From JBBRVW01 sp038246545 (GTDB taxonomy: Bacteria > Actinomycetota > Actinomycetes > JACCUZ01), in contig JBBRVW010000014.1 of NCBI GenBank assembly GCA_038246545.1, positions 28,221 through 92,220 of the forward strand: a stretch of DNA of 64,000 nt. Direction: 5' to 3'. Shown in pieces: positions 35,868 through 44,930 of this stretch (position 1 is the first letter of the stretch; each line of letters starts with the position of its first letter). The notes beneath the pieces were generated by a model that did no database searches, was not told where the DNA came from, and worked only from the letters and a program-made list of their open reading frames with translations. A program made the translations under genes and the position numbers.

Positions 35868-36403
35868 ACGTCCCGGGTGCGGGTCTGGCCAAGGGCCTGG
35901 CAGTGACCCTCAAGACGATGAGCCGTCGGTCGGTAACCCAGCACTACCCCGATGTGCAGCCCGAGCTGCCGCCGCGCAGCCGCGGCGTCATCGCGCTGCT
36001 CGCGGAGAACTGCACGGTCTGCATGCTGTGCGCCCGCGAGTGCCCGGACTGGTGCATCTACATCGACTCGCACAAGGAGACGATCCCCGCGCCGCCCGGT
36101 GGCCGCGAGCGTCAGCGCAACGTGCTCGACCGCTTCGACATCGACTTCTCGCTGTGCATGTACTGCGGCATCTGCATCGAGGTCTGCCCGTTCGACGCGC
36201 TCTTCTGGTCCCCGGAGTTCGAGTACTCCGAGCTCGACATCCGCGACCTCACTCACGGCAAGGAGCGGCTGGGCGAGTGGATGCACACCGTCCCGGCGCC
36301 GCCCGCGCACGACGAGCACGGCGTGCGCGCCAAGGAGGTCGACGCAGCATTCAAGGCCGCGGACGGCGCCGGCCCCGGCGCCGTCGCCCGAGAGCAGACG
36401 TGA
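35864..36403 (+). CDS. nuoI: NADH-quinone oxidoreductase subunit I (second set)
   Basis: A 179-residue ferredoxin-like subunit holding clusters N6a and N6b. Two full 4Fe-4S motifs are visible: CTVCMLCARECPDWC near residue 51 and CMYCGICIEVCP near 98. The N-terminal KTMSRRSVTQHYPDV is family-typical. Without NuoEFG, NuoI could be an entry point for ferredoxin electrons; that is a known idea for 11-subunit complexes and inference here. ATG at 35864 overlaps nuoH by 4 bp. Confidence 0.94.
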   Translation: MNVPGAGLAKGLAVTLKTMSRRSVTQHYPDVQPELPPRSRGVIALLAENCTVCMLCARECPDWCIYIDSHKETIPAPPGGRERQRNVLDRFDIDFSLCMYCGICIEVCPFDALFWSPEFEYSELDIRDLTHGKERLGEWMHTVPAPPAHDEHGVRAKEVDAAFKAADGAGPGAVAREQT

Positions 36404-36948
36404 GCGTCGTCGAGGTCCTGTTCGGCCTGCTCGGCGTGGTGGCGCTCGGGTCGGGACTGCTCGTCGTCACCACCCGGCAGCTGGTGCACGCCGCGCTCTG
36501 GCTGGTGGTGTGCCTCGGGGCGGTGGCCGGCTGCTACCTGCTCCTGTCGGCGGAGTTCGTGGCGTGGGTGCAGGTGCTCATCTACGTCGGCGCCGTCGTC
36601 GTCCTGCTGCTGTTCGGCCTGATGCTGACCCGCGCCCCGATCGGGGTATCCACCGACCTCGACGCGCCGCCGCTGCAACGGGTGCTCGCCGCCGTCGTCG
36701 CCACCGGGCTCGCGGCAGTCGTCGTCACCACGGTGGTCGACGCCTTCCACGGCGAGCGGATCGACCTCGGCGACGACCAGGTGCGCGGCTCGACGGCGTC
36801 GGCCGGCGCCGCGATCTTCCGGGCCTGGGTGCTGCCGTTCGAGGTGCTCTCGGTGCTGCTGCTCGCCGCGCTGGTCGGCGCGATCGTGCTGTCCCGCCGC
36901 GACATCGGGTCGGCCGGCGAGGTGCTGTCGACGGAGGTCCGCGACTGA
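36400..36948 (+). CDS. nuoJ: NADH-quinone oxidoreductase subunit J (second set)
   Basis: A 182-residue NuoJ/ND6 membrane subunit with five helices. Seen: LVHAALWLVVCLGAVAG, the helix AEFVAWVQVLIYVGAVVVL with the conserved VQVLIYVGA motif, LFGLMLTRAPIG and a C-terminal LSVLLLAALVGAIVLSR. GTG start; 4-bp overlap with nuoI and 1-bp overlap with nuoK. Usual length. Confidence 0.93.
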   Translation: MSVVEVLFGLLGVVALGSGLLVVTTRQLVHAALWLVVCLGAVAGCYLLLSAEFVAWVQVLIYVGAVVVLLLFGLMLTRAPIGVSTDLDAPPLQRVLAAVVATGLAAVVVTTVVDAFHGERIDLGDDQVRGSTASAGAAIFRAWVLPFEVLSVLLLAALVGAIVLSRRDIGSAGEVLSTEVRD

Positions 36949-37298
36949 TGCCGTTGCTCATGCCGGTCCTGCTGTCCTCGCTGCTGTTCTGCATCGGCGT
37001 GTACGGCGTGCTGGCCCGGCGGAACGCGATCCTGGTGCTGATGTCGGTCGAGCTGATGCTCAACGCGGTCAACGTCAACCTGGTCGCCTTCGACGTCTGG
37101 CTTCGCGACGAGCTGCTGGCCGGGCAGGTGTTCACGCTCTTCGTGATCACCATCGCCGCCGCCGAGGTCGGACTCGGGCTGGCGATCGTGCTGCTGGTGT
37201 TCCGCAACCGGGAGACTACCCAGCTCGACCTGCTCGACGACCTGCACGACCCCGAGCCGGACCGGCCGGAGCGCGTGGTCGAGGAGCGGGTCACGTGA
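36948..37298 (+). CDS. nuoK: NADH-quinone oxidoreductase subunit K (second set)
   Basis: A 116-residue NuoK/ND4L subunit with three helices: LLSSLLFCIGVYGVLARRN, SVELMLNAVNVNLVAF (with the conserved membrane Glu) and TIAAAEVGLGLAIVLLVFRN (second Glu). These Glu residues are in the proton path. About 15 residues of acidic tail are added at the end. ATG overlaps the nuoJ stop by one base, and the tail overlaps nuoL by 4 bp. Confidence 0.93.
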   Translation: MPLLMPVLLSSLLFCIGVYGVLARRNAILVLMSVELMLNAVNVNLVAFDVWLRDELLAGQVFTLFVITIAAAEVGLGLAIVLLVFRNRETTQLDLLDDLHDPEPDRPERVVEERVT

Positions 37299-39235
37299 CG
37301 CTCGTCTATCTCGCCGTGGCGGCACCCCTCGTCGCTTCCTTCGTGGGCCTGCTCGGCGGCCGGCTGGTGCCGCGGCTGGTGGTCCCCGTGGCCGTCGCCG
37401 GCACTGGGGTGTCGTTGCTCGCGGCCCTGGTCATGGCTGCTCGGGCTGTCACCACCGACGGGCTGGTGGAGCGGGCCAGCCTCGACACCGTGCCGCTCGG
37501 CGGTGGACTGAGCTTCGGCCTCGACCTGCGCCTCGACGGTCTCGCCGCGCTCGTCTCGGTCGCGGTCACCGTCGTCGCACTGATGGTGCAGGTCTACTCG
37601 ACGGCCTACCTCAAGGGCGACCCGCGCTACTCGTCGTACGCCGCGCTCGTGTCGCTGTTCACGGCCGCGATGCTGCTCGTGGTGTTCGCCGACGACCTGT
37701 TCGTGCTGCTGGTCGGCTGGGAGGTCATGGGCGTCTGCTCCTACTTCCTGATCGGCCACCACTGGGAGCAGGAGGGGTCGCGGGCCGGCGCGGTCAAGGC
37801 TTTCGTCACCACCCGGCTCGGCGACGTCGGCTTCCTCTTCGGCATCTTCACGATCGGTCAGGTCTTCGGCACCTTCAGCATCGACCGGATCGTCGCCGAC
37901 GCCGCGCTGCAGAACGGGCGCCTCGCCTGCCACGTCTGCCAGATCGCCGCTCTGCCCGAGGGGACGATCACCATCGGCACGTTGCTGCTGCTGTGCGGTG
38001 TCGTGGGCAAGTCGGCGCAGTTCCCGCTGCACACCTGGCTGCCGGACGCGATGGCCGGCCCTACGCCGATCAGCGCCCTCATCCACGCCGCGACGATGGT
38101 GGCGGCCGGCATCTACTTCGTGGTCCGGCTCTACGACGTGTTCCTGCTCTCGCCCACGACGCTGGCCGTGATGGCGCTGATCGCCTGCGTCACGATGCTG
38201 GGTGCGGCGCTCGCCGCGCTGGCGCAGGACGACATCAAGCGGGTGCTCGCCTACTCCACCGTAAGTCAGCTCGCCTACATGCTGGCGGCCCTCGCGGTCG
38301 GGTCGGCGCTGGCGTCGACGTTCCACCTGCTGACGCACGCCGCGTTCAAGGCGCTGCTCTTCCTCGCGGCCGGCTCGGTGATCCACGCGGTCGGCACCAA
38401 CCTGATGCCGGCCATGGGCGGGCTGCGCCGGCTGATGCCCGTGACGTTCGTGACGATGACGGTCGGGCTGGCCGCTCTCGCCGGGATCCCGCCGTTCGCC
38501 GGCTTCTTCTCCAAGGAGGCCGTGCTCGGGGCGGCCGAGGAGACAGCGCTGCACCACGACGGACCGGCCGCGGCCTGGACCGGCTGGCTGGTCCTCGTGG
38601 TCGGCCTGGTCACCGCCGGCGTGACCGCGGCGTACGTCGCCCGGCTATGGCTGATGACCTTCTTCGGCGAGGCACGCGGCGGGGTCGCGGCGCACGAGTC
38701 GTCCCCGGCGATGCGCTGGCCGCTCGTCGTCCTCGCTGTCCCGGCAGCCCTGCTCGGCCTCGCCGGGCTGCCGTCGGGGTGGCTGCCGGACTGGCTCGCC
38801 CCGGTCAGCGAGGTGGCACCAGGGCTGAGCGAGGGTGGTGACGTAGCGCAGGTCGAGCTGCACGTCGGGCTGGTCACCTCCGTGCTGTCCGTCGGTCTCG
38901 CGGTGGCCGGTGCCCTCGCGGTGTGGGCGGTCTGGCGCCGCGACCCGGCGGCCGACCCGGCGGCCGCGCTGCGCTGGCGACCAGCCCTGGTCCACGCGTT
39001 CTACGTCGACGACCTCTACGACCGCGCCCTGGTGCGCCCGGTCCGGGTCGCGGCGCGGGCTGTCCGCCGGGTCGACGACGACGTCGTGGTCGGCGGCGTC
39101 ACCGGCACCGGTCGTGGTGCCCGGTCGTTGGCCGGGCTGATCGCCCGGACCCAGGGCGGCAACGTCACGGCGTACCTCACCGGCCTGCTCGCCGGGGTAC
39201 TGCTCATCGCTGCCGGCGTGGTGGTGCTGACATGA
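37295..39235 (+). CDS. nuoL: NADH-quinone oxidoreductase subunit L (second set)
   Basis: A 646-residue antiporter-like NuoL/ND5 subunit, including the long lateral helix region at the C-terminus. Recognised: SVAVTVVALMVQVYSTAYL, GWEVMGVCSYFLIGHHW (Glu near residue 145), GKSAQFPLHTWLPDAMAGPT, HAATMVAAGIYFV and DDIKRVLAYSTVSQLAYM. All the key Lys and His positions of the family appear. Start GTG; 4-bp overlaps with both neighbours. Confidence 0.94.
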   Translation: MTLVYLAVAAPLVASFVGLLGGRLVPRLVVPVAVAGTGVSLLAALVMAARAVTTDGLVERASLDTVPLGGGLSFGLDLRLDGLAALVSVAVTVVALMVQVYSTAYLKGDPRYSSYAALVSLFTAAMLLVVFADDLFVLLVGWEVMGVCSYFLIGHHWEQEGSRAGAVKAFVTTRLGDVGFLFGIFTIGQVFGTFSIDRIVADAALQNGRLACHVCQIAALPEGTITIGTLLLLCGVVGKSAQFPLHTWLPDAMAGPTPISALIHAATMVAAGIYFVVRLYDVFLLSPTTLAVMALIACVTMLGAALAALAQDDIKRVLAYSTVSQLAYMLAALAVGSALASTFHLLTHAAFKALLFLAAGSVIHAVGTNLMPAMGGLRRLMPVTFVTMTVGLAALAGIPPFAGFFSKEAVLGAAEETALHHDGPAAAWTGWLVLVVGLVTAGVTAAYVARLWLMTFFGEARGGVAAHESSPAMRWPLVVLAVPAALLGLAGLPSGWLPDWLAPVSEVAPGLSEGGDVAQVELHVGLVTSVLSVGLAVAGALAVWAVWRRDPAADPAAALRWRPALVHAFYVDDLYDRALVRPVRVAARAVRRVDDDVVVGGVTGTGRGARSLAGLIARTQGGNVTAYLTGLLAGVLLIAAGVVVLT

Positions 39236-40728
39236 ACGACCTCCTGCTGCCGCTGCTGCTGGTCCTGCCCCTTGCCGGTGCGCTCGTGCTCCTCGTCGTG
39301 CCGGGGTCCTCGGGCGAGCGGGTCGCGGTTCCCTTCGGCGTCGGCGTCACCGGCCTGACCTTCGCGGTGTCGGTGTGGGCGACGGCCGCCTCCCCGGAGA
39401 CCGACGTGCAGTGGGTGCCGGAGCTCGGCCTGCGCTTCCACCTCGGGCTCGACGGCCTGTCGGCACCGCTGGTGCTCCTGACCACGCTGCTCACCCTGCT
39501 CTGCACCGTGTACCTGCTCCGGGTGCGGCCCGAGGCGCAGCGGATGCGCGCCCTGGTCGGGCTGCTCCTGCTGCTCGAGGTCGGCATGCTCGGCACCTTC
39601 CTGGCGCTCGACATGCTGCTGTTCTTCGTGTTCTTCGAAGTCGTCCTCGTGCCCATGTGGTTCGTCATCGCCCAGTGGGGCGACGACAGGGTGCCCGGCG
39701 GCCGGGTGCGCGCGGCCAACGTCTTCATCCTCTTCACCCTGCTCGGCAGCGCCGTGCTGCTGCTCGGCATCCTGCTCGTCGGGCTGCGGGCGGGGACCTT
39801 CGACCTCGTCGAGCTCGCGGACCGCGGTGGCGCCGGGCTCGGCCGGACCACCCAGGTGCTGGCCTTCGTCGCGCTGGGTCTCGGCCTGGCGGTCAAGACG
39901 CCCATGTGGCCGCTGCACTCGTGGCTGCCGGATGCGCACACCGCGGCGCCGACTGTCGGCTCGGTGCTGCTCGCCGGCGTCCTGCTGAAGATGGGCACCT
40001 ACGGCTTCGTCCGGATCGCGCTGCCGGTGGTGCCTGAGGGCGCGGAGGCCGTGGCGCCGTTCCTCGGCGCGCTCGGCGTCGTCGGCATCCTCTATGGCTC
40101 GTTGGCCTGCCTCGCCCAGCGCGACCTCAAACGCCTCATCGCGTTCAGCAGCGTCGGGCACATGGGCTTCGTGCTGTTCGGCATCTCGACCCTGAGCCCG
40201 GTCGGCATCAACGGCGCGCTCTACGCCAACATCGCCCACGGTCTCATCACCGGACTGCTCTTCTTCCTGGTCGGCGCCGTCAAGGACCGCCACCACACCG
40301 CCGACATCGACGTGCTCGGCGGCGGCCTCTACGAGCGCACCCCGCGGCTCGGCGGCCTGCTCGCGTTCGCCGCCGTGGCAAGCCTCGGGCTGCCCGGTCT
40401 GGCCGGCTTCTGGGGCGAGATGCTCGTCCTGCTCGGCGCCTTCCGGCCCGACCCGGCGCTGTCCCGCGGGTACTACCTCGTGCTGATGGCGCTCGCAGGT
40501 GTCGGGGTGGTGCTCACCACGACGTACTTCGTGAAGGTGCTGCGCCGGGTCGCCCAGGGGACGTCCTTCCAGGCGTGGAAGGAGGCGGTGCTGCTGCGCG
40601 ACGCCACCACCCACGAGCTCGCCGTGTGGTCCCCGGTCGTGGCCCTGGTCGTTGTTCTCGGTCTCTGGCCCGGCTTCCTGCTGGACGCCACGACCCCGGT
40701 GGTGCACCGGCTGCTGGGCGGTGGGTGA
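39232..40728 (+). CDS. nuoM: NADH-quinone oxidoreductase subunit M (second set)
   Basis: A 498-residue NuoM/ND4 antiporter-like subunit. Seen: FFVFFEVVLVPMWFVIAQWG with the conserved Glu near residue 139, KTPMWPLHSWLPDAHTAAP near 223, QRDLKRLIAFSSVGHMGFV and GLPGLAGFWGEMLVLLGAF. ATG overlaps nuoL by 4 bp and the stop overlaps nuoN by 1 bp. It is a paralog of the nuoM fragment at the left edge of the window. Confidence 0.94.
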   Translation: MNDLLLPLLLVLPLAGALVLLVVPGSSGERVAVPFGVGVTGLTFAVSVWATAASPETDVQWVPELGLRFHLGLDGLSAPLVLLTTLLTLLCTVYLLRVRPEAQRMRALVGLLLLLEVGMLGTFLALDMLLFFVFFEVVLVPMWFVIAQWGDDRVPGGRVRAANVFILFTLLGSAVLLLGILLVGLRAGTFDLVELADRGGAGLGRTTQVLAFVALGLGLAVKTPMWPLHSWLPDAHTAAPTVGSVLLAGVLLKMGTYGFVRIALPVVPEGAEAVAPFLGALGVVGILYGSLACLAQRDLKRLIAFSSVGHMGFVLFGISTLSPVGINGALYANIAHGLITGLLFFLVGAVKDRHHTADIDVLGGGLYERTPRLGGLLAFAAVASLGLPGLAGFWGEMLVLLGAFRPDPALSRGYYLVLMALAGVGVVLTTTYFVKVLRRVAQGTSFQAWKEAVLLRDATTHELAVWSPVVALVVVLGLWPGFLLDATTPVVHRLLGGG

Positions 40729-42200
40729 TGCCGACGTCGGTGCAGCAGGTCGACTGGCTCGCCATCTCGCCGCCGCTGCTGGTCGCAGTCCTCGCGCTGC
40801 TGCTGCTCGTCCTCGACGCCTTCTTGCCGGCCCGATACCGGCAGGTCACCGGCTGGCTGGCCGGCATCGGCCTGCTTGCCGCCCTCGCGCTGCTCGTGCC
40901 GCTCGTCGGCGAAAGTCGCCAGACCTTCTGCGTCCCCGGCGGCGGGCTGGTGCTGCCCGCCTGCTCCTACGTCGTCGACGACCTGACGCTGGTGTTCCAG
41001 GCGCTGGTCCTCGCCGGTGCCGCCGTGGTCGTGCTGCTGTCGCTGGACACCGTACGGCTGGCGAAGATCCCGCCGGGGGAATACTGGTTCCTGCTGCTCG
41101 CGTCGGTGTCCGGCGCGCTGACGCTCGCCGCCAGCGGCGACGTCCTCACCCTCGTCGTCAGCCTCGAGGTCGTGTCGCTGCCGGCGTTCGCGCTCGTGGC
41201 GCTACGGCGCTACGACGGCCGTGGCAGCGAGGCCGCGCTCAAGCTCTTCCTCGTCTCGGTCGTGTCGACCGCAGTGATGCTGTTCGGCCTCAGCCTCGTC
41301 TACGGCGTCACCGGTGAGGTCTTCCTCGACAGGATCGCGACCGCCCTCGACGACCCCGGGGGTCGCGAGCCGGTGCTGCTGCTGGGCGTCGTGCTCGCCA
41401 TCGCCGGGTTCGGGTTCAAGGTGGCCGCGGTCCCGTTCCACTTCTGGGCCCCGGACACCTACGAGGGTGCGCCGGTGCCCGTCGCGGCCTACCTCTCCGT
41501 GGTGTCGAAGGCGGCCGGCTTCGTCGGGCTCGCGCTGCTGCTGACCCGGGGCTTCCCGCCGTACGCCGACGTGTGGGGTCCGACGCTGGCGGTGCTGGCG
41601 GCGCTCACCATGACCGTCGGCAACCTCGCGGCACTGCGGCAGAAGCAGGCCGTGCGGCTGCTCGCCTGGTCGTCGGTGGCGCAGTCCGGCTACATGCTGG
41701 TGCCGCTCGGCGCCGCCTCGGTGGGGCACGTCGACGACGTCCTGCCGGCCACCGTTGCCTACGTCCTGGCCTACGGCGTGATGAACCTCGGCGCGTTCTC
41801 GGTCGTCACGCTGGTGGGGCGCCACCGGCCGGCCAACCTGCTGCTCGACTACCGGTCGCTGGGCCGGACCGAGCCGCTGACCGCGTTCGCGCTCGCGTTC
41901 TCGCTCGCCTGCCTCGCCGGCCTGCCGCCCGGGCTGCTCGGCCTGTTCGCGAAGGTCGTGGTCTTCCAGGCGCCGGTCGACCAGGGCGTCGGGTGGCTCG
42001 CGGTCGTGATGGCGGTCAACGTCGTGATCGGGCTGGCCTACTACCTGTCATGGGCCGCGTCGCTCTACGTCCGCACCAGCCGGGGCGCGCGGCCGCCGTC
42101 GTACCGCATCTCCTGGTCCGACGGGATCGCGATCGGCGTCACCCTCGGGGCCGCGCTCTGGCTGTCGGTGGCGCCGGGGCTGGTGCTGGGCTTCGGCTGA
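40728..42200 (+). CDS. nuoN: NADH-quinone oxidoreductase subunit N (second set)
   Basis: A 490-residue NuoN/ND2 antiporter-like subunit. Seen: VSLEVVSLPAFALVALRR, KLFLVSVVSTAVMLFGLS, FHFWAPDTYEGAPVPVAAYL and QAVRLLAWSSVAQSGYML. It is shorter than the first NuoN (522 residues), which carries an extra loop between early helices. It ends the second nuo cluster. An M48 protease gene begins 82 bp downstream. Confidence 0.94.
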   Translation: MPTSVQQVDWLAISPPLLVAVLALLLLVLDAFLPARYRQVTGWLAGIGLLAALALLVPLVGESRQTFCVPGGGLVLPACSYVVDDLTLVFQALVLAGAAVVVLLSLDTVRLAKIPPGEYWFLLLASVSGALTLAASGDVLTLVVSLEVVSLPAFALVALRRYDGRGSEAALKLFLVSVVSTAVMLFGLSLVYGVTGEVFLDRIATALDDPGGREPVLLLGVVLAIAGFGFKVAAVPFHFWAPDTYEGAPVPVAAYLSVVSKAAGFVGLALLLTRGFPPYADVWGPTLAVLAALTMTVGNLAALRQKQAVRLLAWSSVAQSGYMLVPLGAASVGHVDDVLPATVAYVLAYGVMNLGAFSVVTLVGRHRPANLLLDYRSLGRTEPLTAFALAFSLACLAGLPPGLLGLFAKVVVFQAPVDQGVGWLAVVMAVNVVIGLAYYLSWAASLYVRTSRGARPPSYRISWSDGIAIGVTLGAALWLSVAPGLVLGFG

Positions 42201-42282
42201 GCGCGGAGCGGGAACGACGACCCCTGACGCAGGCGTTCGACCGGTGAGACCCGAGCGCCACACCTACCCGGGAGGGAGGGCC

Positions 42283-43146
42283 GTGCACCGCCACACCAAC
42301 GGCGTCAAGACCGCCGTCCTGCTCGCCCTGATGACGGGCCTGATCCTCCTCGTGGGCCGCTGGCTAGGCGGGACCGGCGGCCTGACGATCGCCCTCCTGA
42401 TCGCCCTGGGCGTCAACGGCGTCTCCTACTTCATGAGCGACAAGCTGGCGCTGCGCTCGATGCGGGCCCGGCCGGTGAGCGAGGCCGAGCAGCCGGCGAT
42501 GTACCGCATCGTGCGCGAGCTCTCGACCGCTGCCCGGCAGCCGATGCCGCGGCTCTACGTCTCGCCCACCAACGCCCCGAACGCGTTCGCCACCGGCCGC
42601 AACCCGCGCAACGCCGCCGTCTGCTGCACCGAGGGCATCCTCGGGATCCTCGACGAGCGTGAGCTGCGCGGCGTCCTGGGCCACGAGCTCTCGCACGTCT
42701 ACAACCGCGACATCCTCATCTCGTCGGTCGCGGCGGGGCTGGCCAGCGTCGTCATGTACCTCGGCTACCTGGCCTACCTCGTACCGTTCGGCCGCAGCAG
42801 CGACGACGACGGTCCCGGGCCGCTCGGCGCGCTGGCCGTGCTCATCCTCGGCCCGGTCGCGGCCGGCTTGATCCAGATGGCGATCAGCCGGTCCCGCGAG
42901 TACCAGGCCGACGCCTCCGGCGCGCAGGTCACCGGTGACCCGCTGGCCCTGGCGAGTGCGCTGCGCAAGCTGGAGCTGGGGACCCGGTCACTGCCCCTGC
43001 CGCCCGAGCCGGCGCTGCAGACGACGAGTGCGCTGATGATCGCGAACCCGTTCCGGAACGAGGGCATGTCGAACCTGTTCTCCACCCACCCGCCGATGGC
43101 CGAGCGGATCGCCCGCCTCGAGCAGATGGCCGGCTACCAGCGCTGA
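42283..43146 (+). CDS. htpX: HtpX-type M48 membrane metalloprotease
   Basis: A 287-residue zinc protease of inner-membrane quality control. Two N-terminal helices (VKTAVLLALMTGLILLVG and GGLTIALLIALGVNGVSY) anchor it. The active site GHELSHVYNRD (HELSH at residues 134-138) and the third ligand Glu in SREYQADASGA are present, then two further helices between them. I chose GTG 42283, seven bases after GGAGGG; a GTG at 42244 would add 13 residues. E. coli HtpX has about 293 residues. It follows the nuo set and may turn over membrane subunits, which is inference. Convergent with the next gene. Confidence 0.9.
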   Translation: MHRHTNGVKTAVLLALMTGLILLVGRWLGGTGGLTIALLIALGVNGVSYFMSDKLALRSMRARPVSEAEQPAMYRIVRELSTAARQPMPRLYVSPTNAPNAFATGRNPRNAAVCCTEGILGILDERELRGVLGHELSHVYNRDILISSVAAGLASVVMYLGYLAYLVPFGRSSDDDGPGPLGALAVLILGPVAAGLIQMAISRSREYQADASGAQVTGDPLALASALRKLELGTRSLPLPPEPALQTTSALMIANPFRNEGMSNLFSTHPPMAERIARLEQMAGYQR

Positions 43147-43167
43147 CCGGGTGGCTGCGGTCCGCCC

Positions 43168-44667
43168 TCAGGACGCCGGCACCAGGGCGCGGTACGACGG
43201 CCTGCCCAGCTCGAGGTCGCGCCGCTCCAGCCCTGCCAGGAGCCGCGCGGACAGCCCGTCGCTGCGCCACTGGTCCAGCAGCACCGCGTCCGCGCCCTGG
43301 AAGTAGCCCGCCACCGAGCGCTGCCACTCCAGGTCGCGGCGCCGTTCGCGGGGCGTCGGGCCGGAGCCGAGGTCGCCCGGGTCCTGGTCGTAGGTGAGCC
43401 CGGTGACGTCGACCACGAGTCGGCAGCCGTGCCGCAGGTCGCTGGTCAGCACGTCGGCCGTCACCAGCGCGGCTGCGCTGTCGGCGGCGACGCAGCGCAT
43501 ACCCGACAGGGCGCCCTCGGTCGCTCCCGCGGGCACCCGACGCCCCTCGGGCTGGGTGACGACGTGCACCGACAGAATGGCCAGCGCCAGCAGGGCGAGC
43601 GCCGGGGCCAGCGGTCGCAGCGCCGGCAGCCGGGCCGACCCGGCGGACAGCACGGCGTCCGCGCCCGCACCACCCAGCAGCGCGAGTGCCGGCGCCACGT
43701 AGGTCCCGTAGTGACCGAAGTACGACGGGCTGGCCAGCAGCAGCCCGCCCTGCGTCGCGAGCAGGGCGGACCACGGGCGGGCCGCCGGCACCCGCCAGGC
43801 CACGAGGGCGGCGAGGGCGGCCGCGACCAGTGCCAGCGCGACGACGAGCGTCGTGGCGCCCGGACCGAGCGGGCCGGGCGATAGGTGCACGGCCTCGATG
43901 CTGGCCAGCCGCACCGGGACGGAGACGCCGTTGGAGGGCCGGGCGAGCTGGTCGAGCACCACCATCCGCAGCATCGCCGTCGGGCTCGCCAGCAGGAACG
44001 GCAGGCAGATCGCCGCGGCGGCCGCCGCGCCGGCCACGACGAACGCCCCGGCCTGGCGGCGCCCGTGGCGGCGCAGCAACCAGACCGCCAGTACCGCCAG
44101 CGGCACCACTGCCCACGCCTTGACGGCCACCGCGAGCCCGAGTGCGGCGCCGGCGAGCAGCACCCGGCGCCGGGTCGCGGGACCGGCGCCCAGCAGGGCC
44201 AGCGCGGCGAGCAGGCCGAGGTTCACGAGGGGCTCGAGCAGCGTGGTGCGCTCGGCGTACGCCGCCGGCTGCCACACGGCGTACCCCAGCCCGGCGAGCA
44301 GTCCGGCGCGCGGCGAGACGCGGCGCGCGACAGCCCACACCAGCACCGCCGAGGCCGCGCCGACCAGCATGAACGCGACCCGGCCTGCGGCCAGCCCCAC
44401 CGGGTCCTCGCCGACCAGACGGCCGAGGAGCGCGAACGGGGCGAGCACCAGCGTGATGCCGGGAGGGTGCAGCAGCAGGTAGTCGCGGTAGGGGAGCCGG
44501 CCCGAGAGCAGTGCGTCGGACGCCGAGTAGTAGACGCCGTCGTCGTAGGCCAGCACCCCGGTCAAGCCCCCGCCGCGCACGACCGGTGCGAGTCTGGCGA
44601 CGAGGGCGACCAGGGCGACGACGACGGGGGCGTTCAGTCGTCGCACGACCTGACCAACGTGGGGCAC
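43168..44667 (-). CDS. Polytopic membrane glycosyltransferase (GT39/GT87-like)
   Basis: A 499-residue protein with about ten helices. The first luminal loop has the acidic pair of lipid-linked sugar transferases (AYDDGVYYSASDALLSG near residue 40) followed by LPYRDYLLLHPPG, both hallmarks of the GT-C superfamily (PMT/ArnT-like). The C-terminal 100 residues form a soluble domain (TADVLTSDLRHGC, VVDVTGLTYD). Start GTG 44665-44667 is preceded by a G-rich site. A longer reading upstream would cross the region beside the palindromic repeat and is unlikely. Donor and acceptor are unknown. Confidence 0.8.
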   Translation of the reverse strand: MPHVGQVVRRLNAPVVVALVALVARLAPVVRGGGLTGVLAYDDGVYYSASDALLSGRLPYRDYLLLHPPGITLVLAPFALLGRLVGEDPVGLAAGRVAFMLVGAASAVLVWAVARRVSPRAGLLAGLGYAVWQPAAYAERTTLLEPLVNLGLLAALALLGAGPATRRRVLLAGAALGLAVAVKAWAVVPLAVLAVWLLRRHGRRQAGAFVVAGAAAAAAICLPFLLASPTAMLRMVVLDQLARPSNGVSVPVRLASIEAVHLSPGPLGPGATTLVVALALVAAALAALVAWRVPAARPWSALLATQGGLLLASPSYFGHYGTYVAPALALLGGAGADAVLSAGSARLPALRPLAPALALLALAILSVHVVTQPEGRRVPAGATEGALSGMRCVAADSAAALVTADVLTSDLRHGCRLVVDVTGLTYDQDPGDLGSGPTPRERRRDLEWQRSVAGYFQGADAVLLDQWRSDGLSARLLAGLERRDLELGRPSYRALVPAS

Positions 44668-44844
44668 GCCCCCAAGGTTGCGGATGCGACCTGTGAGGTT
44701 CCTGAACGTCGGAGCGCCCTGGCCGCCGAGCTCCTCGGTCGAGCAGTTCCGCGTCTCGTGACCCCGCGGTCCGGCTGACAACCGCGCGGGGGCGGTTCGC
44801 GATGTCGCGGCTGACGACCCGGCTTCGGAGCGCCCTGGCCCTCG

Positions 44845-44896
44845 GTGATCCACACCGAGTCGTTGCGGAAACCCGGATGTATCCGGTGTGGATCAC
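44845..44896. repeat. Palindromic dispersed repeat
   Basis: Arms GTGATCCACACCG (44845-44857) and CGGTGTGGATCAC (44884-44896) are perfect inverted repeats around a 26-base loop that includes CGTTGCGGAAACCC. The first 30 bases nearly equal the copy at 3081-3110. It lies in the 263-bp spacer between the start of the glycosyltransferase gene and the end of yajQ (both leftward), 34 bp past the yajQ stop, so it may also act as its terminator. No other gene is visible in this spacer. Confidence 0.65.
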
Positions 44897-44930
44897 TGCG
44901 TGCGGTGGTCAGGACCGCGACGGCCGGCTC

